64,000 bases of DNA from VRUE01 sp963774405 (GCA_963774405.1 CAVZEV010000009.1:194888-258887); one strand, 5' to 3'. Positions 34,445-45,669 are shown, numbered from the stretch's first letter. The notes: generated by a model from the letters alone, not told the origin. Numbers and translations are program-made.

Positions 34445-35352
34445 CGTCCCGCCTCCGCGGTCTCGACCGAGACCTCGATCCGTTCGAGCAGGCGCCGCGC
34501 GTTGCCGCCCAGGTAGGCCTGGCGCGACTCCGGGCGCAGGCCCAGCAGCTCGACCTCCTCCAGGGCGCGCTCGTAGCGCAGCATCGGCCAGTCGGCCCCG
34601 AAGAGCACCTGCTCGCGCAGCACCGTGTCGATCAGGTGGGCGATGTCGCCCCAGCCGCCGCCGGCGCCGGGGGCCATGTAGCGGGGGGCGATCGCGCCGA
34701 ACTCGAGGTAGACGTTCTTGTGCTTCCAGGCGACCGCGGCCGCCTCGTGCGGCCAGGGCCAGCCGCCGTGGTGGCAGATCAGCGTCAGCTGCGGGAAGTC
34801 GCAGGCGATGCGGTCGATCAGGACCGGCCGCTCGTGTTCGAGCGGGCCGTGCGAGGAGAAGTTGATCCCGGTGTGAAGGCCGACCGGCACGCCGAGCTGG
34901 GCGCAGCGGGCGTAGACCGGGTAGCAGCGGCGATCGGTCGGCGAGATGCCGAGGAAGCCCGGCTCGAAGACGATGCCGCTGAGCTTGAGGTCGAGGATCG
35001 CCCGGTCGACCTCTTCGAGCGCGGCCATCGGGTCGCGCGGATCGACGCAGCCGAAGCCGCAGGCGACGCGCTCCGGATTGTCGCGGACGACGGCAGCCAG
35101 GCGGTCGTTGAGCTCAACCGGATCGGCCCACTCGACCTCGGCCTGCATCACGCCGAGGTCGACGCCGCAGCGCCCGGCTTCCTCGAGCCAGTCCTCGACC
35201 GTGCAGTCGAGGTTCTGCAGGAAGCCCTCGTAGACCTCGTCGTAATGCAGGTACTCCTCCGGCACGGGCGGCTGCGGCTGCTCGCGCGTGTCGCGGGTCG
35301 GCAGCTTGACCCGGAAGTCGATGATCGGCTGCGCCACCTCAGGCCTCCGCAC
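34441..35352 (-). CDS. Amidohydrolase-2 family protein lacking the first HxH pair
   Basis: A 303-residue TIM-barrel protein: VGLHTGINFSSHGPLEHERP, LTLICHHGGWPWPHEAAAVA, NVYLEFGAIAPRYM and VLFGADWPMLRYERALEEVE are the strands and metal-site positions of the family (decarboxylases and hydrolases of the ACMSD type). The N-terminus reads PIIDFRVKLP where many members have DxHxH, so two metal-binding His are replaced. Members with an IIDFR start exist and may use a different metal set or act on CoA or acid intermediates. Overlaps both neighbours (4 bp downstream, 14 bp upstream). Confidence 0.82.
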   Translation of the reverse strand: MRRPEVAQPIIDFRVKLPTRDTREQPQPPVPEEYLHYDEVYEGFLQNLDCTVEDWLEEAGRCGVDLGVMQAEVEWADPVELNDRLAAVVRDNPERVACGFGCVDPRDPMAALEEVDRAILDLKLSGIVFEPGFLGISPTDRRCYPVYARCAQLGVPVGLHTGINFSSHGPLEHERPVLIDRIACDFPQLTLICHHGGWPWPHEAAAVAWKHKNVYLEFGAIAPRYMAPGAGGGWGDIAHLIDTVLREQVLFGADWPMLRYERALEEVELLGLRPESRQAYLGGNARRLLERIEVSVETAEAGR

Positions 35353-36109
35353 TCTCGTCGCGGCCGCCGCCGGCGAAGCCGCCGGTGCGCTCGAGCTGCT
35401 CGCCGGAGCCCTCCAGCGCCTCCATGTATGAGCGGTAGAGGCGCATGCTCTGCTCCAGCGGCGCGCCCAGCCCGCGCAGGGCGAGCTCTTTGGTCATCGC
35501 CACGGCGTCGGCGGCGCGCGAGCCGATTGTCGCCGCCAGCTCGCGCGCTGCGGGCATCAGCTCCTCGGGCTCGACCAGCTCGTTGACGAGGCCGATGCGC
35601 AGCGCCTCGTCGGCGTCGATGAACTCGCCACTGAGCAGCAGCCGCATCGCGTTGCCGAGGCCGACCACCGCCGGCAGCCGCAGGGCGCCGAAGCCGTGCA
35701 GGAGGTTCCACTTGACCTCGGGAGCGCCGAACTGCGAGGCGGGCGTGGCGAGGCGGATGTCGCAGAAGAGCGCCAGCTCCAGCCCGCCGGCGACCGCGTA
35801 GCCGTCGATCGCCGCGATCAGCGGCTTGGAGATCGTCAGGCCGAGGTCCCAGCGCTCGGGGCGCCAGGGCTCCCAGGCGGTCTGCTCCGGCACCTGGCTG
35901 TGCATCTCCTTCAGGTCGGCGCCGGCGGAGAAGGCGCGCCCGCCGGCCCCGGTGACGATCCCGACGCGGACCTCGGGGTCGCTCTCGATCCGCCGCAGCG
36001 CCGCGGTCACCTCGCGATAGGTCTCGCTGTCCATCGCGTTGAGGGCGCCGGGACGGCAAAGGGTGACCGTCCCGACGCCCTCTGATCTGTCCTCGGTGAC
36101 AGGCATCAC
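35339..36109 (-). CDS. Enoyl-CoA hydratase/isomerase family protein
   Basis: A 256-residue crotonase-fold protein. VGIVTGAGGRAFSAGADLKE and IAAIDGYAVAGGLELALFCD make the substrate pocket, followed by PEVKWNLLHGFGALRLPAVV. The usual first catalytic Glu region has FGAPEVKWN, so one catalytic Glu may be present. It overlaps the amidohydrolase gene by 14 bp and lies 9 bp after the permease gene: a tightly packed operon for uptake and breakdown of an acid through its CoA ester. Confidence 0.92.
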   Translation of the reverse strand: MMPVTEDRSEGVGTVTLCRPGALNAMDSETYREVTAALRRIESDPEVRVGIVTGAGGRAFSAGADLKEMHSQVPEQTAWEPWRPERWDLGLTISKPLIAAIDGYAVAGGLELALFCDIRLATPASQFGAPEVKWNLLHGFGALRLPAVVGLGNAMRLLLSGEFIDADEALRIGLVNELVEPEELMPAARELAATIGSRAADAVAMTKELALRGLGAPLEQSMRLYRSYMEALEGSGEQLERTGGFAGGGRDESAEA

Positions 36110-36118
36110 CGAGCTCCC

Positions 36119-37639
36119 TCAGCCACGTCCGTGCAGGCCGCCGGCCTGGGGATGCTCGCCGGAGCCCGGGTCGTGGTCAGGTATGTAGGGCGGGACGTCG
36201 CTGCGCACGTCGGCCTCCTCCGGAGTCGCGGCGGCGAAGAGCTGCCCGGCCTCGACCAGGCGGGCGGGGTTGCGCCGCTCCAGGTAGAAGGCGATCACGA
36301 CGGCGACGGCGATCGTCGCCAGGGTCGCCCAGATGAAGTAGCGCAGCGGCGAGGGCGGCGTCGGGTGGACGTTGCCGTAGGTGACGATGCCGACGCCGAC
36401 GAGGCCGACGATCGGCACGATCAGGTGCCGCCCGACCGAGAACTCGGGCCGGTGCTGCTCGTAGTAGTACTTGACCACGCCGACCCCGAGTAGGGCGTAG
36501 GCGGCGATGAAGAAGAGGGTCGCGATGTAGGCGGCCCAGGAGGCCAGTTCGCCCGGCTCGTAGATCGAGCCGAGGATCAGGGTGATGGCGAGGAAGGCGA
36601 CGGCGACGGTGACGATCGCCCGCCCGGGCGCGCCCTTCTCGTTGACGTTGTCGAACCAGGCCGGCAGCATCCGGTCGCGGCCCATCGAGAAGATCATCCG
36701 CGAGGCGGCCGTCACGGTGACGATGTTGAGCGCGATGAAGCTGGTCATCACGGCGATGATCGAGAGCGTGCCGAGGAAGGGGCCGGAGAAGTTCCGCGCC
36801 AGGGTGTCGAAGGGGGTGCCGTCGCTCTGCAGCGCTTCCAGTCCCGCCTGGTTGACGCCGAAGCCGACCACGCCGGAGTAGATCAGCAGCACGTAGAAGG
36901 CGCCGACCGCGAGTGTCGTCACCAGCACCGCCCGCGGGATCGTTTTGCGCGGCTCGTGCGCCTCCTCGCCCAGGGTGGTCGCGGACTCGAAGCCGACGAA
37001 GGCGAAGATCGCGAAGACGAGGCCGTAGATCACCCCCGAGAAGCCGAGCGCGCTTTCGGATGGGTTGAACGGCTTGAGGCTGAGGCCGTCGGCGCCGCCG
37101 TTGAAGAGCACGATCAGCGCGATCAGGCCGAAGACGAGGATCTCGAAGCCGAGGAAGAAGAGCCCGACCCGCAGCGACGGCGTCAGGCCGACCGTGGTTA
37201 TCACCGCGGAGAAGACGATCAGCGCCGCGGCAAGCCACTGCCAGGCGATCGTCACTCCCTGTCCTTCGAGGTATTCGCTGACGAAGGTCGAGAAGAAGCA
37301 GAGCTGGAAGGGCAGCAGCAGGACGTAGGCGCCGAACAGCATCATTCCGGTGACGAAGCCGACCTTCGGCCCGAAGGCGTGCGAGAGGTAGTTGTAGAAG
37401 GAGCCCGCCGCGGGCAGCTTGCGGGCGAACTCGCCGATGATCACGGCGAGGCAGAGCGAGAACAGCATTCCTACGAGCATCGCGAAGGGCGAGGCGAAGC
37501 CGCTCTCGCTCGCGATGAAGACGAATCCGGCCGTGGCACCCGCCGCCGGTCCGATCAACGCCGCCGATTGCACGACTGCGCCTCCCAGGCCCGTTGAGCC
37601 CCCGCGCAGGGTGGAAATGCGGTTGGACGTCGACTCCAT
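36119..37639 (-). CDS. APC-family amino acid/organic acid permease
   Basis: A 506-residue protein with about 12 membrane helices. GLGGAVVQSAALIGPAAGAT is helix 1 with the unwound GPAAGA segment, FVGFESATTLGEEAHEPRKT is the classic APC helix-6/7 signature, and TAASRMIFSMGRDRMLPAWF follows helix 8. ATG 37639 is preceded by AGGTAGGAG at good spacing. A single open frame that joins this gene to the upstream ligase is an artefact of a frameshift in the ligase. It likely imports the substrate of the neighbouring CoA ligase. Confidence 0.92.
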   Translation of the reverse strand: MESTSNRISTLRGGSTGLGGAVVQSAALIGPAAGATAGFVFIASESGFASPFAMLVGMLFSLCLAVIIGEFARKLPAAGSFYNYLSHAFGPKVGFVTGMMLFGAYVLLLPFQLCFFSTFVSEYLEGQGVTIAWQWLAAALIVFSAVITTVGLTPSLRVGLFFLGFEILVFGLIALIVLFNGGADGLSLKPFNPSESALGFSGVIYGLVFAIFAFVGFESATTLGEEAHEPRKTIPRAVLVTTLAVGAFYVLLIYSGVVGFGVNQAGLEALQSDGTPFDTLARNFSGPFLGTLSIIAVMTSFIALNIVTVTAASRMIFSMGRDRMLPAWFDNVNEKGAPGRAIVTVAVAFLAITLILGSIYEPGELASWAAYIATLFFIAAYALLGVGVVKYYYEQHRPEFSVGRHLIVPIVGLVGVGIVTYGNVHPTPPSPLRYFIWATLATIAVAVVIAFYLERRNPARLVEAGQLFAAATPEEADVRSDVPPYIPDHDPGSGEHPQAGGLHGRG

Positions 37640-37647
37640 GGTGACTC

Positions 37648-39295
37648 CTACCTCTCTTTCGACTTGGTCTTGTTCCAGTCGGGAAGCTCTTTGTCGCGGT
37701 CCCAGGCGCGGGCGAAGGGGCCCTCGACCGCGGCGATCAGGGCGCTCTTCTTGACCCGCATCGACGGGGTGCGAGGGAACGGCTCCGTGCGCTGCTCGAT
37801 GTAGCGCGGGACACTTGTGCTTGGCGAGGCGGTCACGGCAGAACTCGACCAGGGCCGCCGGCGTGACAGCGCTCGCATCGTCGACGAACGCCACGTACGC
37901 CTTGACCTCCTCGCCTCGCAACTCGTCGGGCACCGCCACCACCGCCGCCTCAAGCACGGAGGGGTGGGAGCGCAGGACGTTCTCGACCTCGGCCGCGGCG
38001 ACGTTCTCGCCGGCCCGCCGCACGATGTCCTTCTTGCGTCCGAGGAAGTAGAGGTAGCCGGCCTCGTCGCGGCGGGCCAGGTCGCCGCTGTGCAGCCAGC
38101 CGTCGACAAGCGTCTCCGCGGTCGCCTCAGGCCGGTTCAGGTAGCCGCGCATCATCCCCGGCGCCTTGATCAGGATCTCGCCGGGCTCGTCGGGGCCGAC
38201 CTCGCGGCCCTCGTCGTCGACGAGGCGGATGCTGACGCCGGGGCAGGGCAGGCCGATCGAGCCCGAGCCGGTCATCTCCTCGGCCCGCTCGAGCGGCATC
38301 GCCACGACCAGGCCGGACTCGGTCAGGCCGTAGCCCTCGACCCAGGGAAAGCCCCAGCGCTCGACGAACTCGGCGTGGAGCTGGGCCGGGATGCCGATGT
38401 GCAGCGCGAACTCGACCCGCTGCCGCTGTTCCTCCTCACCCGGCTCGGCCTTGAGCAGCAGGGCCGGGATCGAGGCGAGGGCGAAGAGCCGGGTGACCTG
38501 GTGCTCGACCACGACCGACCAGAAGCGCGAGACGCTGAAGCGGCGCATCGTCACCAGTGGCGCACCGGCGTGCAGCGAGCTGAGGAACAGCCAGGGCGGG
38601 TCGTTGTAGAAGAACTGCAGGCAGCAGAGCAGGCGGTCGTCTTCGTCGAGGCCGTAGAGGCCGAGGTAGAGCTCGACGAAGCGGAGCCAGTAGTCGTGGG
38701 CGACCATGCAGCCCTTGGGCGGGCCGGTCGTGCCGGAGGTGTAATAGACGTTGGTGATCGCGTCGGGGTCGACGTTGACGTCGGCCAGCCGCAGCGGGCC
38801 GGACTCGGCCACGCAGTGCGCCAGCCCGTTCGGCTCGGCACCGCTGACGACGATCACCTCGGTCGCGCCGGGCTCGACCGCGGCCCGGATCAGCGGCTCG
38901 TGCTCGGCGCCGCAGATCGCCAGCACGGCGGCCGAGTCGCGGACGATGTGGCCGGCGTCGTGCTCGCCGGCCGAGGTGTTGACCGAGACGAGGCTCGCTT
39001 CGCAGGCGTTGGCCGCCAGCCAGGCGACCATGAACTCGGTCCGGTTCTCGAGCATGATCAGGACTCGGTCGCCGGGCTCGAGCCGCTCGGCCAGGTAGCC
39101 GGCGAAGTCCTCGACCGCGGCGCGGAAGCGCTCGCGGCTGACGACGGTCCCGTCCTCGAAGATGAAGGCCGGCTTGCCGGGCTCGCGGTCCAGCGCCTCG
39201 CGGGCGAGCGTGACGATGTCGGCGGGCAGGTCGGCGACGGCTGAATCGAGCGACGGCCAGGCGGCCTCGAGGCGATTCGCCGGCGCCGGCGTCAT
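37648..39295 (-). CDS. AMP-forming CoA ligase, one frameshift near the C-terminus
   Basis: From ATG 39295: NVYYTSGTTGPPKGCMVAHD (phosphate loop), VEGYGLTESGLVVAMPLERA, LHSGDLARRDEAGYLYFLGR and KKDIVRRAGENVAAAEVENV are in one frame. Near 37813 an extra base shifts it; the true C-terminus KVPRYIEQRTEPFPRTPSMR followed by VKKSALIAAVEGPF (catalytic Lys) lies in the other frame and stops at 37648. It resembles crotonobetaine/carnitine-CoA or long-chain acid ligases. It overlaps the lactonase-like gene upstream by 4 bp. Confidence 0.85.
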
Positions 39296-40074
39296 TCGTA
39301 CCAGCGCTCCGGCGCGACCAGGGTCTTCTGCTGCCACTCGAGGTCGTGGGTGAAGATCAGCTCCGCGTCGTGGCGCTGAGCCAGCTCGCGGATGCGTCGC
39401 CAGCCGGCGACCATCGCGTCGGGGCTCCAGACGATTCCCGGCAGGACGTTCTGCTCGATGTTGCGCGGTATGTAGGCGGCGTCGGCGACCAGGATCAGGG
39501 TCCGCTCGCCGTCGAGCTGGACCAGCATCGATTGGTGCCCGGCGGTGTGGCCGGGTGTGGGGAAGACGACGACCCGGCCGTCGCCGAAGAGGTCGTGCTC
39601 GCCTTCCAGCTCGACCCACTCGACCGGGTGGTCGAAGTCGGCGGGCAGGTAGATCTCGCGCTGGTAGACCGGCGGCCAGTGGGCGAACTCGAGCTCGCGG
39701 CGCTGGGCGTAGAAGGTCGCCTCGGGGAAGAACTCGATGCCGCCGGCGTGGTCGTAGTGCAGGTGGGAGAGGACGACGTGCTCGACGTCGGCCGGCGCGA
39801 AGCCGGCCGCGCCGAGCTGACTGACCACGTCGTCGCCCTTCTCCATCGTCACCTCGAATGCGTCGGCGGCCTCGCCTAGCCGGCCCCGGGGATCGTCAAT
39901 GAGGGCCGGGTGGCCACCGGTGTCGAAGAGCACATTGCCCTCCGGGTGGGCGACGACGTAGAAGAAGTAGGGGATCTCGACCTTCGTCCCGACTTCGGGG
40001 TGGAAGGGGTCGAAGACGGACATGTCGGCGATCTCGCCGCCGCCGTGGAAGGCGTAGACGCGCAGCCCGGCCAT
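39292..40074 (-). CDS. Metallo-beta-lactamase-fold hydrolase, N-acyl homoserine lactonase-like
   Basis: A 260-residue protein with the full metal set: VVLSHLHYDHAGGIEFFPEA (HxHxDH), FPTPGHTAGHQSMLVQ, LILVADAAYIPRNIEQNVLP (bridging Asp) and IFTHDLEWQ. Overall order matches AttM/AiiA-type lactonases. Within this catabolic operon it more likely opens a lactone or hydrolyses a thioester intermediate than quenches signals, but both fit. It starts 1 bp after the TetR gene ends and overlaps the ligase start by 4 bp. Confidence 0.88.
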   Translation of the reverse strand: MAGLRVYAFHGGGEIADMSVFDPFHPEVGTKVEIPYFFYVVAHPEGNVLFDTGGHPALIDDPRGRLGEAADAFEVTMEKGDDVVSQLGAAGFAPADVEHVVLSHLHYDHAGGIEFFPEATFYAQRRELEFAHWPPVYQREIYLPADFDHPVEWVELEGEHDLFGDGRVVVFPTPGHTAGHQSMLVQLDGERTLILVADAAYIPRNIEQNVLPGIVWSPDAMVAGWRRIRELAQRHDAELIFTHDLEWQQKTLVAPERWYE

Positions 40075-40075
40075 C

Positions 40076-40858
40076 TCAGTCGCCGCCGTCCTGGCCGGTC
40101 TTCGGCGCCGGGTGGGAGGCGAGCTCGGGGCGGTGGTCTGAGCCCGCCATCGCCAGGGCGAACCCGGCCATCTCGTCGGCGATCACGGCGAGCGGGGTGG
40201 GGCCGGAGGGGCGAAACCAGTAGGTGACGCCGTTGCACATCTGGATCGCGGCGATGCGGAACAGTTTCTGCTGGGCGATGTGAAAATCGCCGGCGGCGAC
40301 GCCGCGCGCGATCACGTCGGCCCAGAGCGCCTCGTATTCGTCGCGGATCTTGACGATGCGGGCCCGGTTGGGCGGGTCGAGTGAGCGGATCTCGGCGTCG
40401 CCGACGTAGGCGTCGAGGAGGTTCTCGCCGTTGTAGCTGACGTGGGCGCGGGCGATGCCGGCGAGCTGCTCGGGCGGGGTGTCCGCCGCGGCCAGGGCTT
40501 TGCGAGCGCCGGCGACCATCTCGTGCATCGCGTCGCGCATGATCGTCAGCAGGAGGTCCTGCTTGCTGCCCATGTGGTGGTAGAGGGCGGCGGTGGTGAC
40601 GCCGGCCTCATCGGCGATCTCGCGGATGCCCGTGGCCGCGTAGCCGCGGCCGGCGAAGAGGCGGACCGCGGCGTCGCGGATACGGGCTCCGGTGTCCGGT
40701 TGGCTCTTGCTTACCGATCGATCGATAACCCGACCGTAACAGCGCTCCAGAGCCGATTCAAGGCGCTCCCGCCAATCTGGGCCGGGGTGGAGAGAGATCG
40801 CGCGGCCGGCTGTCCGAAAGGGCCAACGAGCCGTGCCTCGGGGCCCCTGAGGGCCCAC
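40076..40858 (-). CDS. TetR-family transcriptional regulator (start uncertain)
   Basis: The DNA-binding domain reads ARIRDAAVRLFAGRGYAATG, then REIADEAGVTTAALYHHMGS KQDLL; the ligand domain follows and ends near TPLAVIADEMAGFALAMAGS. The natural family start would be SKSQPDTG, but the preceding codon at 40712-40714 is GTA and no ATG, GTG or TTG occurs nearby. The only in-frame start is GTG 40858, which would translate straight through the palindrome at 40711. Either a base is wrong here or translation starts unusually. It probably represses the operon below it, released by a CoA ester or acid. Confidence 0.85.
   Translation of the reverse strand: MGPQGPRGTARWPFRTAGRAISLHPGPDWRERLESALERCYGRVIDRSVSKSQPDTGARIRDAAVRLFAGRGYAATGIREIADEAGVTTAALYHHMGSKQDLLLTIMRDAMHEMVAGARKALAAADTPPEQLAGIARAHVSYNGENLLDAYVGDAEIRSLDPPNRARIVKIRDEYEALWADVIARGVAAGDFHIAQQKLFRIAAIQMCNGVTYWFRPSGPTPLAVIADEMAGFALAMAGSDHRPELASHPAPKTGQDGGD
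40711..40728. promoter_or_regulatory. TetR-type palindromic operator
   Basis: TTACCGATCGATCGATAA is an 18-bp palindrome with one mismatched pair. TTAC..GTAA ends around a GATC centre are typical of operators of catabolic TetR repressors. A further half-site ACCGTAAC follows at 40733. It overlaps the expected start of the TetR gene, which suits autoregulation. Confidence 0.6.
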
Positions 40859-40911
40859 CCGTCCGACCCGCTATCCTGTTCTAAGACTAACTACAGAAAT
40901 TGGACTTAGAC

Positions 40912-43193
<2,282 letters not shown>

Positions 43194-43213
<20 letters not shown>

Positions 43214-43523
43214 CTGCGCGCCCGTCCCCGCCGCGATGCGGGCGACGGCGACGCTGCTCGAGCGCCGCTGGACGCTGGCGACGATCTACGCCGCGGCCGG
43301 CGGCGCCACCCGCTTCAACGAGTTCCGCCAGTCCCTCCCCGGCGTCTCGCCGACCACGCTCTCCGAGCGCCTCGAGCAGCTCGAGGCCGCCCAGATCGTC
43401 GAGCGCCGCCTCGTCCCCGGCCGCCCCCCGCACACCGAGTACGTGCTGACTCCCCACGGTGAGCGGCTGGCGCGGGCGGTGGCGGGGCTACTGGAGAAAG
43501 GCGCGGCGGGGCGGCCGGCCTGA
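43194..43523 (+). CDS. HxlR-family transcriptional regulator
   Basis: A 109-residue winged helix: a Cys near the start (CRSCAPV), LLERRWTLATIYAAAGGATR, FNEFRQSLPGVSPTTLSERL, EQLEAAQIVERRLVPGRPPH and TEYVLTPHGERLARAV are the HxlR blocks in order. The leading Cys matches those used for aldehyde or thiol sensing in some members. Its start overlaps the end of lon by 20 bp when lon is read in the corrected frame, so the two could share a transcript. Confidence 0.87.
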
Positions 43524-43570
43524 AGGACTCCAGCTGGAGGAGCCAGGCCGCGCTGATAGCTTGCGCGACG

Positions 43571-44338
43571 ATGCGCCGCCTTCGTCTCGTCCTGTCGTTT
43601 CTGCTCGCCGCGCTCATAGCGCCCAGCGCTGCCGCAGCCGCGGTCACGCTTGGGCCGACCGAACCCAACCCCAACCCGACCGGGGCGTCTTCCGCTCCGT
43701 ACGGCAGCGGCAGGCTGTTGTTCAACGCCGGCGCTCCCAGCGGAACGGTGTTGGCCGCACCGGGCGAAGGCGTGGTGACCAGCTGGCGGCTCTATACCGA
43801 CGAAGTCGGGCCCGGGGCCACCGCGCAGCTCTACGCGTTGACCCCGGTGGGTGGCGGCAGCTACAGGGTGGACGCGATCGGCCCGAAGGAAGCTCTGCCG
43901 CAGGTGGAACCCGAAGGCGCGGAAGCCCAGAACGTCCTCAACTCCTTCACCGGCAATCTCGCCATCCCCGCGGGGGCGATTCTCGGCGTGCTGCTCGAAT
44001 ACCCCTCGGGCAGCACCATCCATCCGGTCTACTACTTCAGCGCGACCTGGACGATGGGCTGCCTCGGCGGCGGCTGCCCCGCCGTACCCGCCATCGGCGG
44101 CAGCGCAACCGCGTCCTCCTACGCGGTCCAGCTGGCGATGAACGTGACCTTCGAACCCACCGCTCCAAACCAGTTGGCCTCCTGCATCGGCGCCTGTTCG
44201 GCGCCGGCGACGGCCGTGGCGCCAAGCCCGGTCGCGAAGAAGAAGAAGAAGAAGTGCAAGAAGGGCAAGCGACGCAAGCACGGCAAGTGCGTCAAGAAGC
44301 ACAAGAAGAAGCGGCACAAGAGAGCCCACGGCAAGTAG
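43571..44338 (+). CDS. Secreted protein with Lys-rich tail
   Basis: A 255-residue protein with a signal peptide (LRLVLSFLLAALIAPSAAAA). The middle is a beta-rich domain (GVVTSWRLYTDEVGPGATAQ, LAIPAGAILGVLLEYPSGST, YYFSATWTMGCLGGGCPAVP). The last 40 residues are very rich in Lys (VAKKKKKKCKKGKRRKHGKC), a style repeated in many secreted proteins of this group and perhaps used to bind the anionic wall. No enzymatic motif. Function unknown. Confidence 0.7.
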   Translation: MRRLRLVLSFLLAALIAPSAAAAAVTLGPTEPNPNPTGASSAPYGSGRLLFNAGAPSGTVLAAPGEGVVTSWRLYTDEVGPGATAQLYALTPVGGGSYRVDAIGPKEALPQVEPEGAEAQNVLNSFTGNLAIPAGAILGVLLEYPSGSTIHPVYYFSATWTMGCLGGGCPAVPAIGGSATASSYAVQLAMNVTFEPTAPNQLASCIGACSAPATAVAPSPVAKKKKKKCKKGKRRKHGKCVKKHKKKRHKRAHGK

Positions 44339-44377
44339 AGCCGGCACGCACGCGGCGCACTTTGCCAAGATGAAGGC

Positions 44378-44767
44378 GTGGGGTTCGACCAGTACCACGA
44401 GCCGGCCGGGGAGCTTTCCGCTGAGACGCGGACCTTTGCGCGGCTCTGTGCCTCGCTGACCGAGGAGGCCGAGGCGATCGGCTGGTACCAGCAGCGGCTC
44501 TCGGTCGAGCCCGACGAGGAGGCGCGGGCGATCATGCACGACGCTCAGGGCGAGGAGTTCAAGCACTTCTGCATGGATCTCGAGTTCCTGCTGCGGCGCA
44601 CGCCGCTGTGGCGTGAGATCGCTCAGGGGATCCTCTTCCAGGAGGGCGACATCGTCGAGCACGGCGAGGCCGCCGAGGAGGAGGCGACCGAGGGCGAGGC
44701 GGAGCGGGGCGCGCCGCTCTCCGGCGGCGAGTCGCTCGGCATCGGCAGCTTGCGCGGAGCCGCTTGA
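44378..44767 (+). CDS. Encapsulated ferritin-like protein (encapsulin cargo)
   Basis: A 129-residue protein. Two helices carry the di-iron ligands of the EncFtn type: LCASLTEEAEAIGWYQQRLS and HDAQGEEFKHFCMDLEFLLR (Glu, Glu-x-x-His). Such short proteins form decamers that oxidise ferrous iron at the dimer interface. The C-terminal tail after a flexible acidic linker is LSGGESLGIGSLRGAA, the encapsulin-targeting signal (LGIGSL). The stop shares one base with the start of the shell gene (TGATG). Together they store iron inside a protein shell. GTG 44378 is chosen since the helix bundle starts soon after. Confidence 0.9.
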   Translation: MGFDQYHEPAGELSAETRTFARLCASLTEEAEAIGWYQQRLSVEPDEEARAIMHDAQGEEFKHFCMDLEFLLRRTPLWREIAQGILFQEGDIVEHGEAAEEEATEGEAERGAPLSGGESLGIGSLRGAA

Positions 44768-45567
44768 TGAGCCACCTGCTGCGCGAGCACGCGCCGATCA
44801 CCGCGGCCGGCTGGGCGCTGCTCGACGATGAGGCGCGGGAGCGGCTCGAGCCCGCGCTTGCCGCCCGCAAGCTGGTCGACTTCGCCGGCCCGCACGGCTG
44901 GCAGCACTCCGCGACCAACCTCGGCCGCACCCGGAAAGTCGCCAAAGCTCCCGCGAAAGGGGTCAGCGCCGCGCAGCGCCAGGTCCTGCCGCTGGTCGAG
45001 CTGCGCGCGCCGTTTGCGATCTCCCGCGCCGAGCTCGAAGCCGCCGACCGCGGCGCCGAGGACGCCGACCTCGCCCCGCTCGACGCGGCCGCTCACCAGA
45101 TCGCCGTGGCCGAGAACGCGGCCGTCTTCCACGGCTGGAAAGCGGCGGCGATCGGCGGCATCCTCGAGTCCTCCTCGCAGCAGTCGATCAAGCTCGGCAG
45201 CGATTGCGAGCGCTACCCGCGCCACGTCGCCAAGGCGGTCGAGGCGCTGCTCGCCGCCGGAGTCGGCGGACCCTACGGCCTGGCGCTCGGCCCCGACCCC
45301 TACACCGGCGTGCTCGAGACCGGCGAGCACGGCGGCTACCCGCTGCTCGAGCACCTGCGCGAGATCGTCGGCGGCCCGCTGGTCTGGTCGCCGGGCCTGA
45401 AGGGCGCCGCGGTGCTCAGCCTGCGCGGCGGCGACTTCCTCTTCGAGTCCGGCGAAGACCTGGCGATCGGCTACGCCGGCCACGACGCCGACGCGGTCCA
45501 GCTCTACCTGCAGGAGAGCTTCAGCTTCCGCGTCGCCACGCCCGAGGCGGCTGTAACGCTCACTTAG
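44767..45567 (+). CDS. Encapsulin shell protein (family 1, linocin M18-like)
   Basis: A 266-residue HK97-fold shell protein of normal length. MSHLLREHAPITAAGWALLD is the lumen-facing N-terminal helix that binds cargo peptides. FAGPHGWQHSATNLGRTRKV, the E-loop region and AVFHGWKAAAIGGILESSSQ and GGYPLLEHLREIVGGPLVWS match the family blocks, ending FSFRVATPEAAVTLT. It should assemble into an icosahedral shell loaded with the ferritin-like protein encoded just upstream. ATG 44767 overlaps the cargo stop; TTG 44764 is less likely. Confidence 0.95.
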   Translation: MSHLLREHAPITAAGWALLDDEARERLEPALAARKLVDFAGPHGWQHSATNLGRTRKVAKAPAKGVSAAQRQVLPLVELRAPFAISRAELEAADRGAEDADLAPLDAAAHQIAVAENAAVFHGWKAAAIGGILESSSQQSIKLGSDCERYPRHVAKAVEALLAAGVGGPYGLALGPDPYTGVLETGEHGGYPLLEHLREIVGGPLVWSPGLKGAAVLSLRGGDFLFESGEDLAIGYAGHDADAVQLYLQESFSFRVATPEAAVTLT

Positions 45568-45630
45568 CCGGTACTGCGCTCCGCTTGCGCACGCTGGGGC
45601 TCGCTCGAGGTAGGGAGTAACTCGGGAAGA

Positions 45631-45660
45631 ATAGGTATTGGAAGGTGCTTAAATACCTAT
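45631..45660. promoter_or_regulatory. Inverted repeat upstream of the Fic gene
   Basis: The arms ATAGGTATT (45631-45639) and AATACCTAT (45652-45660) are perfect complements with a 12-bp spacer and stand out as AT-rich. The element ends 9 bp before ATG 45670, so a bound protein would block the ribosome site or promoter. The C-terminal winged helix of the Fic protein is the natural candidate. Confidence 0.65.
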
Positions 45661-45669
45661 TTAATTCTC

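Noticed and set aside
36119..39619. A single 1166-codon open frame that looks like a ligase-permease fusion protein
   Set aside because: The ligase C-terminus with its catalytic Lys continues in another frame after about 37813, and the permease has its own ribosome site and ATG at 37639. The fusion is an artefact of one extra base.
40838..40862. GGGGCCCCTGAGGGCCC as a terminator
   Set aside because: A small GC palindrome without a stable long stem or T-tract, lying in the promoter side of lon; not convincing.
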